Shown here: positions 7,672 through 19,113 of the stretch, piece by piece
How positions within the stretch are numbered: the stretch's first letter is position 1
Layout of the letters: the number at the start of each line of letters is the position of its first letter
NCBI RefSeq assembly: GCF_013131805.1
Contig: NZ_JABJRC010000001.1
Coordinates: 1,662,589 to 1,726,588, forward strand
Source of the DNA: Kribbella sandramycini
GTDB lineage: Bacteria > Actinomycetota > Actinomycetes > Propionibacteriales > Kribbellaceae
DNA: 64,000 bases
Direction: 5' to 3'
Notes under the pieces: generated by a model
Databases searched by the model: none
What the model was told of the DNA's origin: nothing
Seen by the model: the letters and a program-made list of their open reading frames with translations, nothing else
Made by a program: the position numbers and the translations under genes

Positions 7672-9731
7672 CTGGTACTGATCCGCAAGTCTCTCGACGG
7701 CTCCTCGCGCCAGGTGGTGCCGGTGGTGGTGCTGTAGAGGGCTTTGCCGCTGGGTAGCGGGTTGGCGTCGTTGTGGGCGAGGCCGTAGCAGCCGGTGGTT
7801 GCGGTGGTTTTGATGACGAGGGCGAACTGCTCGCCGGGGGCGGCTGGGGCGTTGAGTTGGACTGTCTGCTGCTGGGGTGACCAGCTCACCTCAGCAGCAG
7901 GCACGGTTCGGGTGCCGACTACGGCACCTGGGGTGCCGTCGGGGTTAAGGCGGGTGACGGTGAGGATGAGCGGGCCGTTGGGGTAGCCGGACTGGAAGGT
8001 CGTGTAGGTGACGGACTTCAGGTGGCCGGCGCCTGGGGTGAAGGTTTGGGCGCGGGCGATGGATCGGGTGATGTCGCAGTAGGTGTGGAAACCTTCGTCG
8101 CCGGATGAGGTGGTGGGGCGCTTGGCGGCCGTCAGGTCGTAGCGGGTGCCGCATTCGAGGGGCTGAATGGCGCCGTCCGCTGTGAAGCGCAAGGGCTCCC
8201 AGTGGTGCTTGGCGAGGGCTTCGTTGGGAGCTGCGTTGTTCCATAGATCGCTCTGGTAGAGGTAGATGCCGCCTGGGAGCTCAGCCACGTCAGCGGGTTG
8301 GCCGCCGCAGGAGTTCGTGCTGATCTTCACACCGCGGACGGCGGTCGGCGGCGGGTTCCAGGCTGACAGGTCGCCGCTGAAGTCGTCGGCGAACAGAGCC
8401 GCGCCGTCAGCCGCAGTAACACGGACGTCGTCGAACAGCGCGCTCTCACCGTCGTTTCCGCCGCTCTGCCGGAAGCCGGCCTGTCCGGTCGCGTACGCCG
8501 AGTCTGTCGTGGTGTCGACCAGGACGTCGTTCACCCAAGTCCGAATCGTCGAACCGGCCACCTGGGTCCGGACGGCGTACGGCTGGCCGCCGACGATCGC
8601 CATGGGGGTCTTCACCACCTCCAGCCGCTGCACAGCGCCGCCGCGGTACACGATCTTGGTCAGGTTGCCGCCCTCGGCGCCTGGGTGCGCATAGTTGCCC
8701 AGCAGCCATTGGTAGCCGGTCCCGCCGTCAGTTGCGCGGAAAGTCCAGCCTGCCTGGGCGTAGCTGCCACCGCCCGCCGTCTGCAGCGGTGTGGTCTTGA
8801 AGCTGAGGTCGTAGTCGGCCCACGTCGCACCGACCTTGGTGAGACCGACGCCGCCGCCGTTCGCATGCAGGGCTTGGTTCTGCAACTGCCAGGCCGCGTC
8901 GGCCGTGCTGCCCACCCACGGCCCCAGCGGGCTGTCCGCGCGGAAGTACGACGTACCGGTCGTGCAGTAGCCGCAGTTCGGGTCGGAGAGCGTCAGGTAG
9001 TAGCTGCCGTTGCGTTTGAACATTGACGGCGCTTCAGTCGAACGGACGCCGAGCCGGACGTGTTGCCCGGTGCCGGTCCGGTACGACGAGTCCAGCTTCT
9101 CGACGATGATGTCGCCGCCGGCTCGCCAGTCCGTGTACGCGAGGTACGCCGTACCGTCGGAATCGCGGAACAGGTCGTGATCGCCGTTGTTCACCCCCGG
9201 CGGGATGTCGTTGTTGACGGAGAGCGTCGGCAACGGCTGCTCGGTGAACGGACCGGTCGGGCGGTTCGACGTGAACACGTGATAGCCGACACCGACGTCG
9301 TACGAGTTGATCCACAGCACGTACTTGCGAGTGACCTCGTTGTAGAGCACATGCGGGCGGTAGCAGCCGTACGTCGAGCCGTTACAGCGCTGCTGCCACG
9401 CGGACGTCGTACCGTCGAACAGGAACCCCTCGTCGACCCAGCTGCGCAGGTCGGTCGAGCTGTAGACCTTGAAGCCGCAGAACGGCGTACCGGCGCGGTT
9501 CCACTCGTAGCCACAGCCGTAGCTCGTCCCGTACAGGTAGTACCGCGAGCCGAACCGCCGGATCTCGCCGTCGTGTGCGTCGACGGCGTCACCACCCGGG
9601 ACGAAGCGCACGGTGGGCCCGGCCGCGTCGCCGTTGATGATCGTGAGGGCGTCGTCAGGCTTGGCGGCGGCCGCGGTGGTCGGCGCCAGCAGGCCGATCA
9701 GGGCAACGAGGGCTGCGATTCGTCCGTTCAC
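7668..9731 (-). CDS. Secreted GH43 glycosidase with an inserted sandwich domain
   Basis: 687 residues with a signal peptide (residues 1-23, cleavage near AAAA/KP). A five-bladed GH43 propeller begins near residue 35; likely catalytic residues are Asp54 (AHDG), Asp184 or 186 (NNGDHD) and Glu233 (STEAPS). The propeller is interrupted after SPLGPW (about 272) by some 190 residues of concanavalin/LamG-like sequence (ADYDLSFKTTP to FDDVRV), then resumes at STNSCGGQPADVAELPGG and IYLYQSDLWNN, which match the last blade of exo-beta-1,3-galactanase-like GH43 enzymes. A C-terminal sandwich domain follows. Many Cys residues suggest disulphides. Role: extracellular polysaccharide breakdown, perhaps arabinogalactan. 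Confidence 0.85.
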   Translation of the reverse strand: MNGRIAALVALIGLLAPTTAAAAKPDDALTIINGDAAGPTVRFVPGGDAVDAHDGEIRRFGSRYYLYGTSYGCGYEWNRAGTPFCGFKVYSSTDLRSWVDEGFLFDGTTSAWQQRCNGSTYGCYRPHVLYNEVTRKYVLWINSYDVGVGYHVFTSNRPTGPFTEQPLPTLSVNNDIPPGVNNGDHDLFRDSDGTAYLAYTDWRAGGDIIVEKLDSSYRTGTGQHVRLGVRSTEAPSMFKRNGSYYLTLSDPNCGYCTTGTSYFRADSPLGPWVGSTADAAWQLQNQALHANGGGVGLTKVGATWADYDLSFKTTPLQTAGGGSYAQAGWTFRATDGGTGYQWLLGNYAHPGAEGGNLTKIVYRGGAVQRLEVVKTPMAIVGGQPYAVRTQVAGSTIRTWVNDVLVDTTTDSAYATGQAGFRQSGGNDGESALFDDVRVTAADGAALFADDFSGDLSAWNPPPTAVRGVKISTNSCGGQPADVAELPGGIYLYQSDLWNNAAPNEALAKHHWEPLRFTADGAIQPLECGTRYDLTAAKRPTTSSGDEGFHTYCDITRSIARAQTFTPGAGHLKSVTYTTFQSGYPNGPLILTVTRLNPDGTPGAVVGTRTVPAAEVSWSPQQQTVQLNAPAAPGEQFALVIKTTATTGCYGLAHNDANPLPSGKALYSTTTGTTWREEPSRDLRISTS

Positions 9732-9767
9732 CTGACCGACGGTGGCGGCCCGGCGTACCAGGGGTCA

Positions 9768-9797
9768 ACGTCCCTGACCGGCATCGGCCAGGGACGT
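9768..9797 (-). terminator. Terminator after the inositol operon
   Basis: ACGTCCCTG (9768-9776) pairs exactly with CAGGGACGT (9789-9797), and the 12-base interior can add a CCG/CGG pair. It lies 17 bases past the mmsA stop. There is no long T run, as is common in actinomycetes. It also separates the operon from the GH43 gene on the same strand. Confidence 0.65.
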
Positions 9798-9813
9798 CGC
9801 CTGCTCGGGTCGC

Positions 9814-11316
<1,503 letters not shown>

Positions 11317-11333
11317 AGGGTTCCCTTTCAGCT

Positions 11334-12398
11334 TCAGCCGAGCACGGTGCGGCGGTCGGCAAGATCGACGGCGACGGGCTGCCCGCTGTTCAGCGAGGCG
11401 ATCCCCGCCTCGCAGACCGCGGCCGCGGCGTAGCCGTCCCAAGCGCTCGGCCCATCGATCTCACCACGACCGACAGCGTCGATCCAGCGCTGGACCTCGA
11501 TGTCGTAGGCCAGGTCGAAACGGACCCGGAAATCCTCCGGGACGGCGCCGCCCCAGTGGCCGGCGGCCCGAGTGACGACACCGGAGCCGAGCCCGATGGT
11601 CGCGCTGCCGCGCTCGGCGACCGCCTCGCAGCGCACCTCGTAGCCGACCTGGAAGTTCACGAAGACCTCGACGTCGGCCATCGCGCCGTTGGCCAGCTCG
11701 AACACCGCGAACTGCGGATCGAGGACGCCATCGGGCACGGCGCCGGTCGGCTTCGGCGCGTGCACGGTGATCCGGCTGATCTCGGAGCCGAACAGCCAGC
11801 GGGCCACATCGACCTCGTGGACCATCGAATCCCGGACGATCATCTCGCTGCGGAAGCCGGGGCCGTTCGCCTTGTTGCGGTGCACGTTGTGCAGCAGCAA
11901 CGGCCGGCCGAGCTCCCCGGAGTCGAGCAGCTGTTTGAGCGCGGCGTACTCCGGATCGAAGCGGCGCATGAAACCGACCTGGATCAGCGGTTTGCCGAGT
12001 TTGTGCTCGGCCTCGACGACCTGCAGCGAGGACGCGGCGTCCATCGTCAGGGGTTTTTCGCAGAGCACCGGTTTGCCGTGCTCCAGGCAGGCGAACAGCT
12101 GCTCCGCATGGGCGAACCCGGGCGAGGCCAGGATGACGGCGTCCACCTCCCGGGCGCCGACGAGCTCCAGCGGATCGCCGATCACCCGGACCGCGCCGCC
12201 CGCCGCACCGGCCCCGGCTGCCGCCGAGCCGCCGGCCGGGCCTCCACCGGACAGCCGGACCGCGAGCTCCTCGGCGCGGGCGGTGTCCGGATCCGACACC
12301 GCGACCAGGCGCGCGCCGGAGATCCGCCGGACGATCCGCTCGGCGTGATCGGCGCCCATGGCGCCCACCCCGACGATGCCGATCCGCAGATCGCTCAT
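11334..12398 (-). CDS. Inositol 2-dehydrogenase-like oxidoreductase (second IolG)
   Basis: 354 residues. Rossmann motif IGIVGVGAMGADH at residues 6-18, EKP signature at 114-116 and the catalytic pair Asp190/His194 (VRDSMVHEVD), as in inositol dehydrogenases that oxidise myo- or scyllo-inositol with NAD. Residues 49-69 are an Ala/Gly-rich insertion (GGGPAGGSAAAGAGAAGGA) not expected in the family. It follows the ABC ATPase gene by three bases. With the IolG at 22929 this gives two clear paralogues in one cluster, probably for different inositol isomers or derivatives. Confidence 0.85.
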   Translation of the reverse strand: MSDLRIGIVGVGAMGADHAERIVRRISGARLVAVSDPDTARAEELAVRLSGGGPAGGSAAAGAGAAGGAVRVIGDPLELVGAREVDAVILASPGFAHAEQLFACLEHGKPVLCEKPLTMDAASSLQVVEAEHKLGKPLIQVGFMRRFDPEYAALKQLLDSGELGRPLLLHNVHRNKANGPGFRSEMIVRDSMVHEVDVARWLFGSEISRITVHAPKPTGAVPDGVLDPQFAVFELANGAMADVEVFVNFQVGYEVRCEAVAERGSATIGLGSGVVTRAAGHWGGAVPEDFRVRFDLAYDIEVQRWIDAVGRGEIDGPSAWDGYAAAAVCEAGIASLNSGQPVAVDLADRRTVLG

Positions 12399-12401
12399 TC
12401 C

Positions 12402-13252
<851 letters not shown>

Positions 13253-13256
<4 letters not shown>

Positions 13257-14299
13257 CGTGCCTCCGCCTTGCTCCGGACGACCAGGTTGACGATCGTGGC
13301 CAGCAGCAACATCACGCCGAGGAACGCCTTGAACCAGTCCGCGTTCCAGCCGGCGTAGACGACGCCGAGCTGCACCATGCCGAAGATCAGCGCGCCGACC
13401 GCGCCGCCGACCACCGAGCCGTAGCCGCCGGTCAGCAGGCAGCCGCCGACCACCGCGGCGATGATGTAGAGGAACTCCTTGCCGACGCCCTCACCGGACT
13501 GGACGACGCCGTTCTGCACGAACAGCAACTGCATCCCGGTGAACCAGGCGAAGAAGCCGACCGTCATGAACAGCCCGATCTTCACCTTCTTCACCGGGAC
13601 GCCGACCGCCCGCGCGGCCGCCGCGTCGCCGCCGACGGCGAAGATCCAGTTACCGATCTGGGTCTTCAGCAGCACCCAGGCGGCGATCGCCACGAACAGG
13701 ATCCACCAGACGATGATGATCTTGATCGTGATCCCGCCGAGTTTGAACTCGGAGGCGAACACGGCCTTCGCGGCGCCGAACCCGTCCATGTCGCTGATCG
13801 AGTTCGACGCGACGGCGCCCGAGGTGAGCCGGGTGACGGCGAGGTTCACGCCTTGCAGGATGAAGAAGGTGCCCAGCGTCACCAGGAAGCTGGGCAGCCC
13901 CGTCCGCATCAGCAGCCAGCCGTTGAAAGCGCCGACGGCGACCGAGACGACCAGCGCCAGCAGGATCCCGGCCCAGACGTTCAGGCTGAGCTGGTAGGCG
14001 AAGATGCCGGCGGTCAGCCCGGACGTCGTCACCGCGACCCCGGCCGACAGGTCGAACTCGCCGCCGATCATCAGCAGTGCGACCGGCACCGCCATCACCC
14101 CGATCAGCGCGGCGCCGTACAGGATCGTGCCGGTGTTGTTGATATCGCGGAACGGCGGTGCGGCGATCAGGAAGAACACCAGGATGACCGCCGCGCCGAC
14201 CAGCGAGCCGATCTCGGGCCGGCTGAGCAGCCGGGCACCGACGGACCGGGCGGCGACCCGGTCGTCCGCGGTGGCGGGTGAGGTGATGGTGGATGCCAT
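13253..14299 (-). CDS. Sugar ABC transporter permease, CUT2 class
   Basis: 348 residues, about ten hydrophobic helices, RbsC/FrcC-like. The conserved permease stretch AAVVGGCLLTGGYGSVVGGA lies near residue 290, with SAGVAVTTSGLTAG earlier. An unusually long loop around residues 165-200 separates two helices. It is the membrane channel of the transporter encoded with the flanking ATPase and binding-protein genes; inositol as cargo is inferred from the surrounding catabolic genes. Confidence 0.9.
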
Positions 14300-14308
14300 G
14301 CCGCTACC

Positions 14309-15304
14309 TCAGCGCGTCCCGGCGGCGGCGTACTTCTCGACGGCGTCGATATTCGACTTGTCGATGAAGGCCGGCCCGGTCAGGGTCGCCTCGCCACCGC
14401 CGATGGTGTCGCCGTTGGTCTTGTAGAGCCAGAGCGCGTCGATCGCCAGGTAGCCCTGCAGGTACGGCTGCTGGTCGACGGCGAACTGGACCGTGCCGTC
14501 CTTGACCGCCTTGGCCATCTCCTTGCTCATGTCGAAGCTGCCGATCTTGGCCGCCGAGCCGGCGTCCTTGGCCGCGGTGACGGCGGTCAGCGCGATCCCG
14601 GCGTTCAGCGCGACGACGTAGTCCGCGGCCTTGTCCTGCTGCAGCTTCGAGGTCAGCGTCGCCTGGGTGGCTGGCTGGTCGGTGCCGTTGACGTTCACGT
14701 TCTCGACGGCGCCGAGCCGGTCCTTGATGCCCTGGCAGCGGGCCTCCAGGCTGACGTTGCCCTGCTCGTGGATGACGCAGATGACCTTCTTGGCGCCGAG
14801 CTGCTTGAGCTTGTCACCGGTCGCCTGGCCGGCGATCCGCTCGTCCTGGCCGAAGTAGCCGACCGCGCCGGTGCTCTTCCAGCTGTCCAGCCCGCCGTTC
14901 AGGATGGTCACCGGGATCCCCGCCGCGACGGCCTTCTTGACGTTCGGGATGACGGCGTCCGGCTTGCTCAGCGTGACGGCGATGCCGTCGACCTTGGCGT
15001 CGATCGCCGTCTGCACCAGGTTGGCCTGGGCGGCGCCGTCGGGGTCGGAGGAGTACTGCAGCTCGACGTTGTCCTTCTTCGCGGCCACCTCGGCGCCGCG
15101 CCGGACGATGTCCCAGAAGGTGTCGCCGGGACCCGAGTGGGTGATCAGCGCGACCTTCATCCGCGGCGTGTCGGCGACCCCGCTGCCGCTGCCGCCCGAA
15201 CCCTGCTCCTCCTGCTTGCCCCCGGAGGAACTACATGCGGCCAGCGCCGCGGCGAGCGTGAGCACCGCGCCCGCGGCCACCGCCTTCTTGTGCCACCGAA
15301 CCAT
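14309..15304 (-). CDS. Sugar-binding lipoprotein of ABC transporter
   Basis: 331 residues from ATG 15304. Lipoprotein signal with lipobox LAAC and modified Cys24, then a Ser/Gly-rich linker and a periplasmic-binding-protein fold of the ribose/galactose type (MKVALITHSGPGDTFWDIVRRG). It should capture inositol or a related cyclitol at the cell surface and deliver it to the downstream permease and ATPase. An 80-base spacer with two small hairpins separates it from iolE, unlike the overlapping junctions elsewhere in the cluster, so its message may be separately processed or promoted. Confidence 0.9.
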   Translation of the reverse strand: MVRWHKKAVAAGAVLTLAAALAACSSSGGKQEEQGSGGSGSGVADTPRMKVALITHSGPGDTFWDIVRRGAEVAAKKDNVELQYSSDPDGAAQANLVQTAIDAKVDGIAVTLSKPDAVIPNVKKAVAAGIPVTILNGGLDSWKSTGAVGYFGQDERIAGQATGDKLKQLGAKKVICVIHEQGNVSLEARCQGIKDRLGAVENVNVNGTDQPATQATLTSKLQQDKAADYVVALNAGIALTAVTAAKDAGSAAKIGSFDMSKEMAKAVKDGTVQFAVDQQPYLQGYLAIDALWLYKTNGDTIGGGEATLTGPAFIDKSNIDAVEKYAAAGTR

Positions 15305-15329
15305 GACTCCAACCAGCCTTTCGAGTGAT

Positions 15330-15346
15330 CCGCGGCCGTTCCGCGG
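15330..15346. promoter_or_regulatory. Hairpin in the iolE/binding-protein spacer
   Basis: CCGCGG at 15330-15335 pairs with CCGCGG at 15341-15346 across five bases; a second weaker stem (CCAGC/GCTGG) lies between here and the iolE stop. Such intercistronic hairpins often stabilise the more abundant binding-protein message; that role is inferred here. Confidence 0.35.
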
Positions 15347-15384
15347 GTTTGGGTTGGGACCAGCGAGTCTCACACTGCTGGCCG

Positions 15385-16278
15385 TCACAGCGATACGCCA
15401 CCCCCGTGGGATCTCAGATAGGCCGCGGTCCGCGCCGCGATCGGCAACGGCGCCTCCGGCGGGCACGGATACATGTCCTGCTCGACGATCGCGAACAGGT
15501 CGACGCCGAGCGCGGCCAGCTCGTCGAGCAGCGGCGGGAACTCCGGGATGCCGGCCGGCGGCTCGGCCATCACGCCCCGCTCGATCGCCTGGTCGAAGCT
15601 CAGCTCCTGCCCCTCGATCGCGGCCAGGACATCGGGATTCACCTGCTTGAGGTGCAGGTAGCCGATCCGGCTCGGGTACTTGCGGATCAGCTCCAGGTTG
15701 TCACCGCCGCAGTAGCTGATGTGGCCTGTGTCGAGGCACAAGCTCACCTGCTCGGGGTCGGTCTCCTCGAGGAACCGCTCGACCGTGTGCTGGTTGTCGA
15801 TATGACCGTCGGCATGTGGGTGGTACTGCAGGCGGACGCCGAACTCCTCGGCGACCCGGCGGCCCAGCTCCGTCACCTGCTTGCCGTGCGCGGCCTGGCC
15901 CGCGTGATCGAGCCGCTCCTCGACGATGCTGCCATCCGCGTCCCGCCACATCGACGGCATCACGACCAGATGCTTCGCGCCCATCGCGGCCGCCAGCTCG
16001 GCAGTCGGCGCGACACCCTGCCACGTCGACTCCCAGCCGTCGGGCCGGTGCAGCTGCTCGAACGTCGTCCCGGCGGTCATCGTCAGGCCTCGCTGGTCGA
16101 GCTCTGCCTTGAGCTGTTGCGGATCGGTCGGCAGATAGCCGTAGGGCCCGAGCTCGATCCGCCGGTAGCCGGCCGCGACGACCTCGTCGAGGAACCGCGC
16201 CCACGGCGTCTGCTGCGGATCGTCGGCGAACCAGACTCCCCAGGAGTCGGGCGCCGTACCGACGTTGATCGCGCCCAT
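15385..16278 (-). CDS. iolE: myo-Inosose-2 dehydratase
   Basis: 297-residue xylose-isomerase-like TIM barrel. The N-terminus GTAPDSWGVWFADDPQQTPW and YRRIELGPYGYLPTD are hallmarks of IolE, which dehydrates 2-keto-myo-inositol to 3D-trihydroxycyclohexane-1,2-dione using a divalent metal. Probable metal ligands sit in LGPYGYLP, CLDTGHISYCGGD, YLHLKQVNP and FAIVEQDMYP. The ATG starts one base after the iolD stop, so the genes are tightly coupled. A second IolE-like protein is encoded at 22008. Confidence 0.92.
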   Translation of the reverse strand: MGAINVGTAPDSWGVWFADDPQQTPWARFLDEVVAAGYRRIELGPYGYLPTDPQQLKAELDQRGLTMTAGTTFEQLHRPDGWESTWQGVAPTAELAAAMGAKHLVVMPSMWRDADGSIVEERLDHAGQAAHGKQVTELGRRVAEEFGVRLQYHPHADGHIDNQHTVERFLEETDPEQVSLCLDTGHISYCGGDNLELIRKYPSRIGYLHLKQVNPDVLAAIEGQELSFDQAIERGVMAEPPAGIPEFPPLLDELAALGVDLFAIVEQDMYPCPPEAPLPIAARTAAYLRSHGGGVSL

Positions 16279-16279
16279 G

Positions 16280-18187
16280 TCAGCCCTCCGCGGGGGTGAC
16301 GTAGGGCTGCTGGGCCTTCTTGCTCTGCTCGTACGCCGCGGCGGCGGCCTGCGTGCTCGGCAGCTCGGAGACCTCGCTGACCGGGACGTCCCACCAGGAG
16401 TCGCTGTCGGGGGCGCCGATCAGCGGATCGGTGGTGACATGGATCGCGATCGGGCCGGTCGCGGCCTTCGCCGTCGCGATGGCCTTCGCCAGCTCATCGC
16501 GGCTGTGGACGTCGAGCACCTCGATGCCGAAGCTGCGGACGTTGGCCGCGAAATCGACCGGGAGGTAGTCGCCGTCGAGCCGGCCGTCGCCGGTGCGTTT
16601 GCGGTACGCCGTCCCGAAGCGCTGGGAGCCGAGGGACTCCGACAGCGCGCCGATCGAGGCGAAGCCGTGGTTCTGCACCAGGACGACGATGACCTTCAGG
16701 TTCTCCTGGACGGCGGTGGCGAGCTCACTGGACATCATCAGGTACGACCCGTCGCCGACCATGACGAACACGTCGCGATCGGGCGCGCCGAGGCGGACGC
16801 CGAGACCGCCGGCGATCTCGTAACCCATACAGGAGAAGCCATATTCGACGTGGTATCCCTTCGGATCGCGGGTCCGCCAGAGTTTGTGCAGGTCGCCGGG
16901 CATCGATCCGGCCGCGCACACCACCACATCAGATGCCGCCGACAATTCGTTGACGGCGCCGAGGACCTGGCCCTGGGTGAGCAGTCCGTCGGCGAGTTTC
17001 CCGGTCACCTCGGCCGGGGGGTCGTAATGGGCCGAAACAATTCCGTCCCAGTTCCTTGAAAGTTCCGCCGCGTGCGACGTGTACTGGTCGTCGACGGACC
17101 AGTCGCCGAGCGCGGAGCCCAAGGAAACAAGGGCTTCTCGCGCATCCGCCACGAGAGGAAGGCCGCCATGTTTGGCACTGTCGAAACGCGCCACGTTGAC
17201 GTTGACGAACTTCACCCCAGGGTGCTGGAAGGCGGTCCGGGAGGCCGTCGTGAAGTCGCTGTAGCGGGTGCCTATCCCGATCACCAGGTCGGCTTCGCGG
17301 GCCAGCGCGTTCGCCGCGGTGGTCCCGGTCGAGCCGACCGCGCCCATCGACTGCGGGTGGTCGTAGCGCAGCGATCCCTTACCAGCCTGGGTTTCCGCGA
17401 CCGGGATACCGCTCCGCTCGGCGAACGCCCGGAGCGCGTCCTCGGCGCCGGAGTAGTGCACACCGCCGCCGGCGACGATCAGCGGCCGCTGCGCGGACCG
17501 TAGGAGATCTACCGCCTTGTCGACAATTGATGCTTCCGGCAACGGGCGCGCGACGTACCAGGTGCGCTCGGCGAAAAGCTCCTCGGGCCAGTCGTAGGCC
17601 TCGGCCTGCACGTCCTGCGGCAGCGCCAGCGTGACCGCGCCGGTCTCGACCGGATCGGTCAGCACGCGCATGGCGTTCAGCAGGGCCGACGGCAGTTGCT
17701 CGGGGCGCCAGACGCGGTCGAAGTACTTCGAAACCGGGCGGAAGGCGTCGTTCACCGAGACGTCGCCGGCGCCGAAACTCTCCAGCTCCTGCAGCACGGG
17801 CGTCGCGACCCGGGTTGCGAACACATCCGAAGGGAGGATCAGCACGGGGAGCCGATTGATCGTGGCCAGCGCCGCGCCGGTCACCATGTTGGTCGAGCCT
17901 GGGCCGACGCTTGCCGTGCAGGCGTAGGTCTGGAGCCGGTCACGGGTGCGGGCGAAGGCGGTGGCTGTGTGCACCATCGCCTGCTCGTTGCGGGACAGGA
18001 TGTACGGGAGCGCCGTCGGGTCCTGCAGCTCGGCCTGGAGCAGCGCCTGGCCGACACCGGCGACGTTGCCGTGGCCGAAGATGCCCAGGGCGCCGGCGAT
18101 CAGGCGCTGACGGACGCCGTCCCGCTCCGAGTACTGGACGCTCAGGAATCGCACCAAGGCCTGCGCGACCGTGAGACGCACCGTCAT
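16280..18187 (-). CDS. iolD: 3D-trihydroxycyclohexane-1,2-dione hydrolase
   Basis: 635-residue thiamine-diphosphate enzyme that opens the cyclitol ring to 5-deoxyglucuronate. The three acetohydroxy-acid-synthase-like domains are present: an N-terminal Pyr domain with AYACTASVGPGSTNM, a central domain, and the C-terminal PP domain with the GDGSYLMMSSELATA binding motif and VLVQNHGFASIG. Length and motifs match IolD. The start overlaps iolB by four bases. Confidence 0.95.
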   Translation of the reverse strand: MTVRLTVAQALVRFLSVQYSERDGVRQRLIAGALGIFGHGNVAGVGQALLQAELQDPTALPYILSRNEQAMVHTATAFARTRDRLQTYACTASVGPGSTNMVTGAALATINRLPVLILPSDVFATRVATPVLQELESFGAGDVSVNDAFRPVSKYFDRVWRPEQLPSALLNAMRVLTDPVETGAVTLALPQDVQAEAYDWPEELFAERTWYVARPLPEASIVDKAVDLLRSAQRPLIVAGGGVHYSGAEDALRAFAERSGIPVAETQAGKGSLRYDHPQSMGAVGSTGTTAANALAREADLVIGIGTRYSDFTTASRTAFQHPGVKFVNVNVARFDSAKHGGLPLVADAREALVSLGSALGDWSVDDQYTSHAAELSRNWDGIVSAHYDPPAEVTGKLADGLLTQGQVLGAVNELSAASDVVVCAAGSMPGDLHKLWRTRDPKGYHVEYGFSCMGYEIAGGLGVRLGAPDRDVFVMVGDGSYLMMSSELATAVQENLKVIVVLVQNHGFASIGALSESLGSQRFGTAYRKRTGDGRLDGDYLPVDFAANVRSFGIEVLDVHSRDELAKAIATAKAATGPIAIHVTTDPLIGAPDSDSWWDVPVSEVSELPSTQAAAAAYEQSKKAQQPYVTPAEG

Positions 18188-19113
18188 GACTGATCTCCTT
18201 CAGAAAGCTCGGCAGAGCCGTCCGGCCGGGCGGCTTCGAAAGGCAGACGCGGGTCGAGCTGCTGACTCGGCCACAACTCACGAACCCAGCCGTGCTGGGG
18301 GTCGTCGGTGATCAGCCACTCGCGCTGAGCGCCGGGGCCGGCCATCACATTCAGGTAGTACATGTCGTAACCAGGAGGCGCCATCGCCGGACCATGCCAA
18401 CCATGCGGTACCAGGACCAGATCGCCGTTGCGGACCTCCGCGAGGACGTCGATCGGCCGGTCCGCCGTGCCGTAGACCCGCTGGTAGCCGATCGGGTCGT
18501 TGCCCTTGACACCTTCAGGGGCGGCGTCGGAGAGCTGGAGCTCGAAGTAGTAGATCTCTTCGAGCACGCTTTCCTTACCAGGCTTGTGCTCGTCGTGTTT
18601 GTGCGGCGGGTACGACGACCAGTTCCCGGCCGGGGTGAGGACCTCACAGGCGATGATCGAGTCGGCTTCGAGGACACCCGGCGTACCGAAGTTGCGCACC
18701 TGGCGTGAGGAGACCCCGGCGCCGCGCAGCTCGGATTCCACTTGTTCGACACCGATCCGCCGGAAGGGGTACTCGTTGGCGGCTTTTGCGTGCGGGAAGG
18801 CGATGCGGGCTCCGCCGGCGCTGGTGACCGCGACCGTGGTGCCGCGCGGGACGTACGCGAAATCGGTCGGGCCGGCGAACACGTCGGCGCGGCCGCCGAG
18901 CGGGAGCTTCGCACCGTCGACGATCACCTCGGCCGATCCGCTGAGCGGCAGGACGAGGTACTCGCAGTCGTCAGTGTCGAACTCGATCGTCTGGCCGCGG
19001 TCGAGGGTGGCGACGTACAGGCCGGTGTATTCCCAGTCCTGCTCGCCAGGGGTGACCGCGACGTCGAAGCCGTCGCGGGACGTCGTACCGGCCGGCCGGA
19101 ACCACTCGGTCAT
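18184..19113 (-). CDS. iolB: 5-deoxy-glucuronate isomerase
   Basis: 309-residue bicupin that isomerises 5-deoxyglucuronate to 2-deoxy-5-keto-gluconate. The metal site is seen in SYPPHKHDEHKPGKESVLEE with downstream VPHGWHGPAMAPPGYDMYYL, both typical of IolB. A strong GGAGGAG precedes the ATG, which overlaps the aldolase stop by four bases (ATGA). Confidence 0.95.
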   Translation of the reverse strand: MTEWFRPAGTTSRDGFDVAVTPGEQDWEYTGLYVATLDRGQTIEFDTDDCEYLVLPLSGSAEVIVDGAKLPLGGRADVFAGPTDFAYVPRGTTVAVTSAGGARIAFPHAKAANEYPFRRIGVEQVESELRGAGVSSRQVRNFGTPGVLEADSIIACEVLTPAGNWSSYPPHKHDEHKPGKESVLEEIYYFELQLSDAAPEGVKGNDPIGYQRVYGTADRPIDVLAEVRNGDLVLVPHGWHGPAMAPPGYDMYYLNVMAGPGAQREWLITDDPQHGWVRELWPSQQLDPRLPFEAARPDGSAELSEGDQS

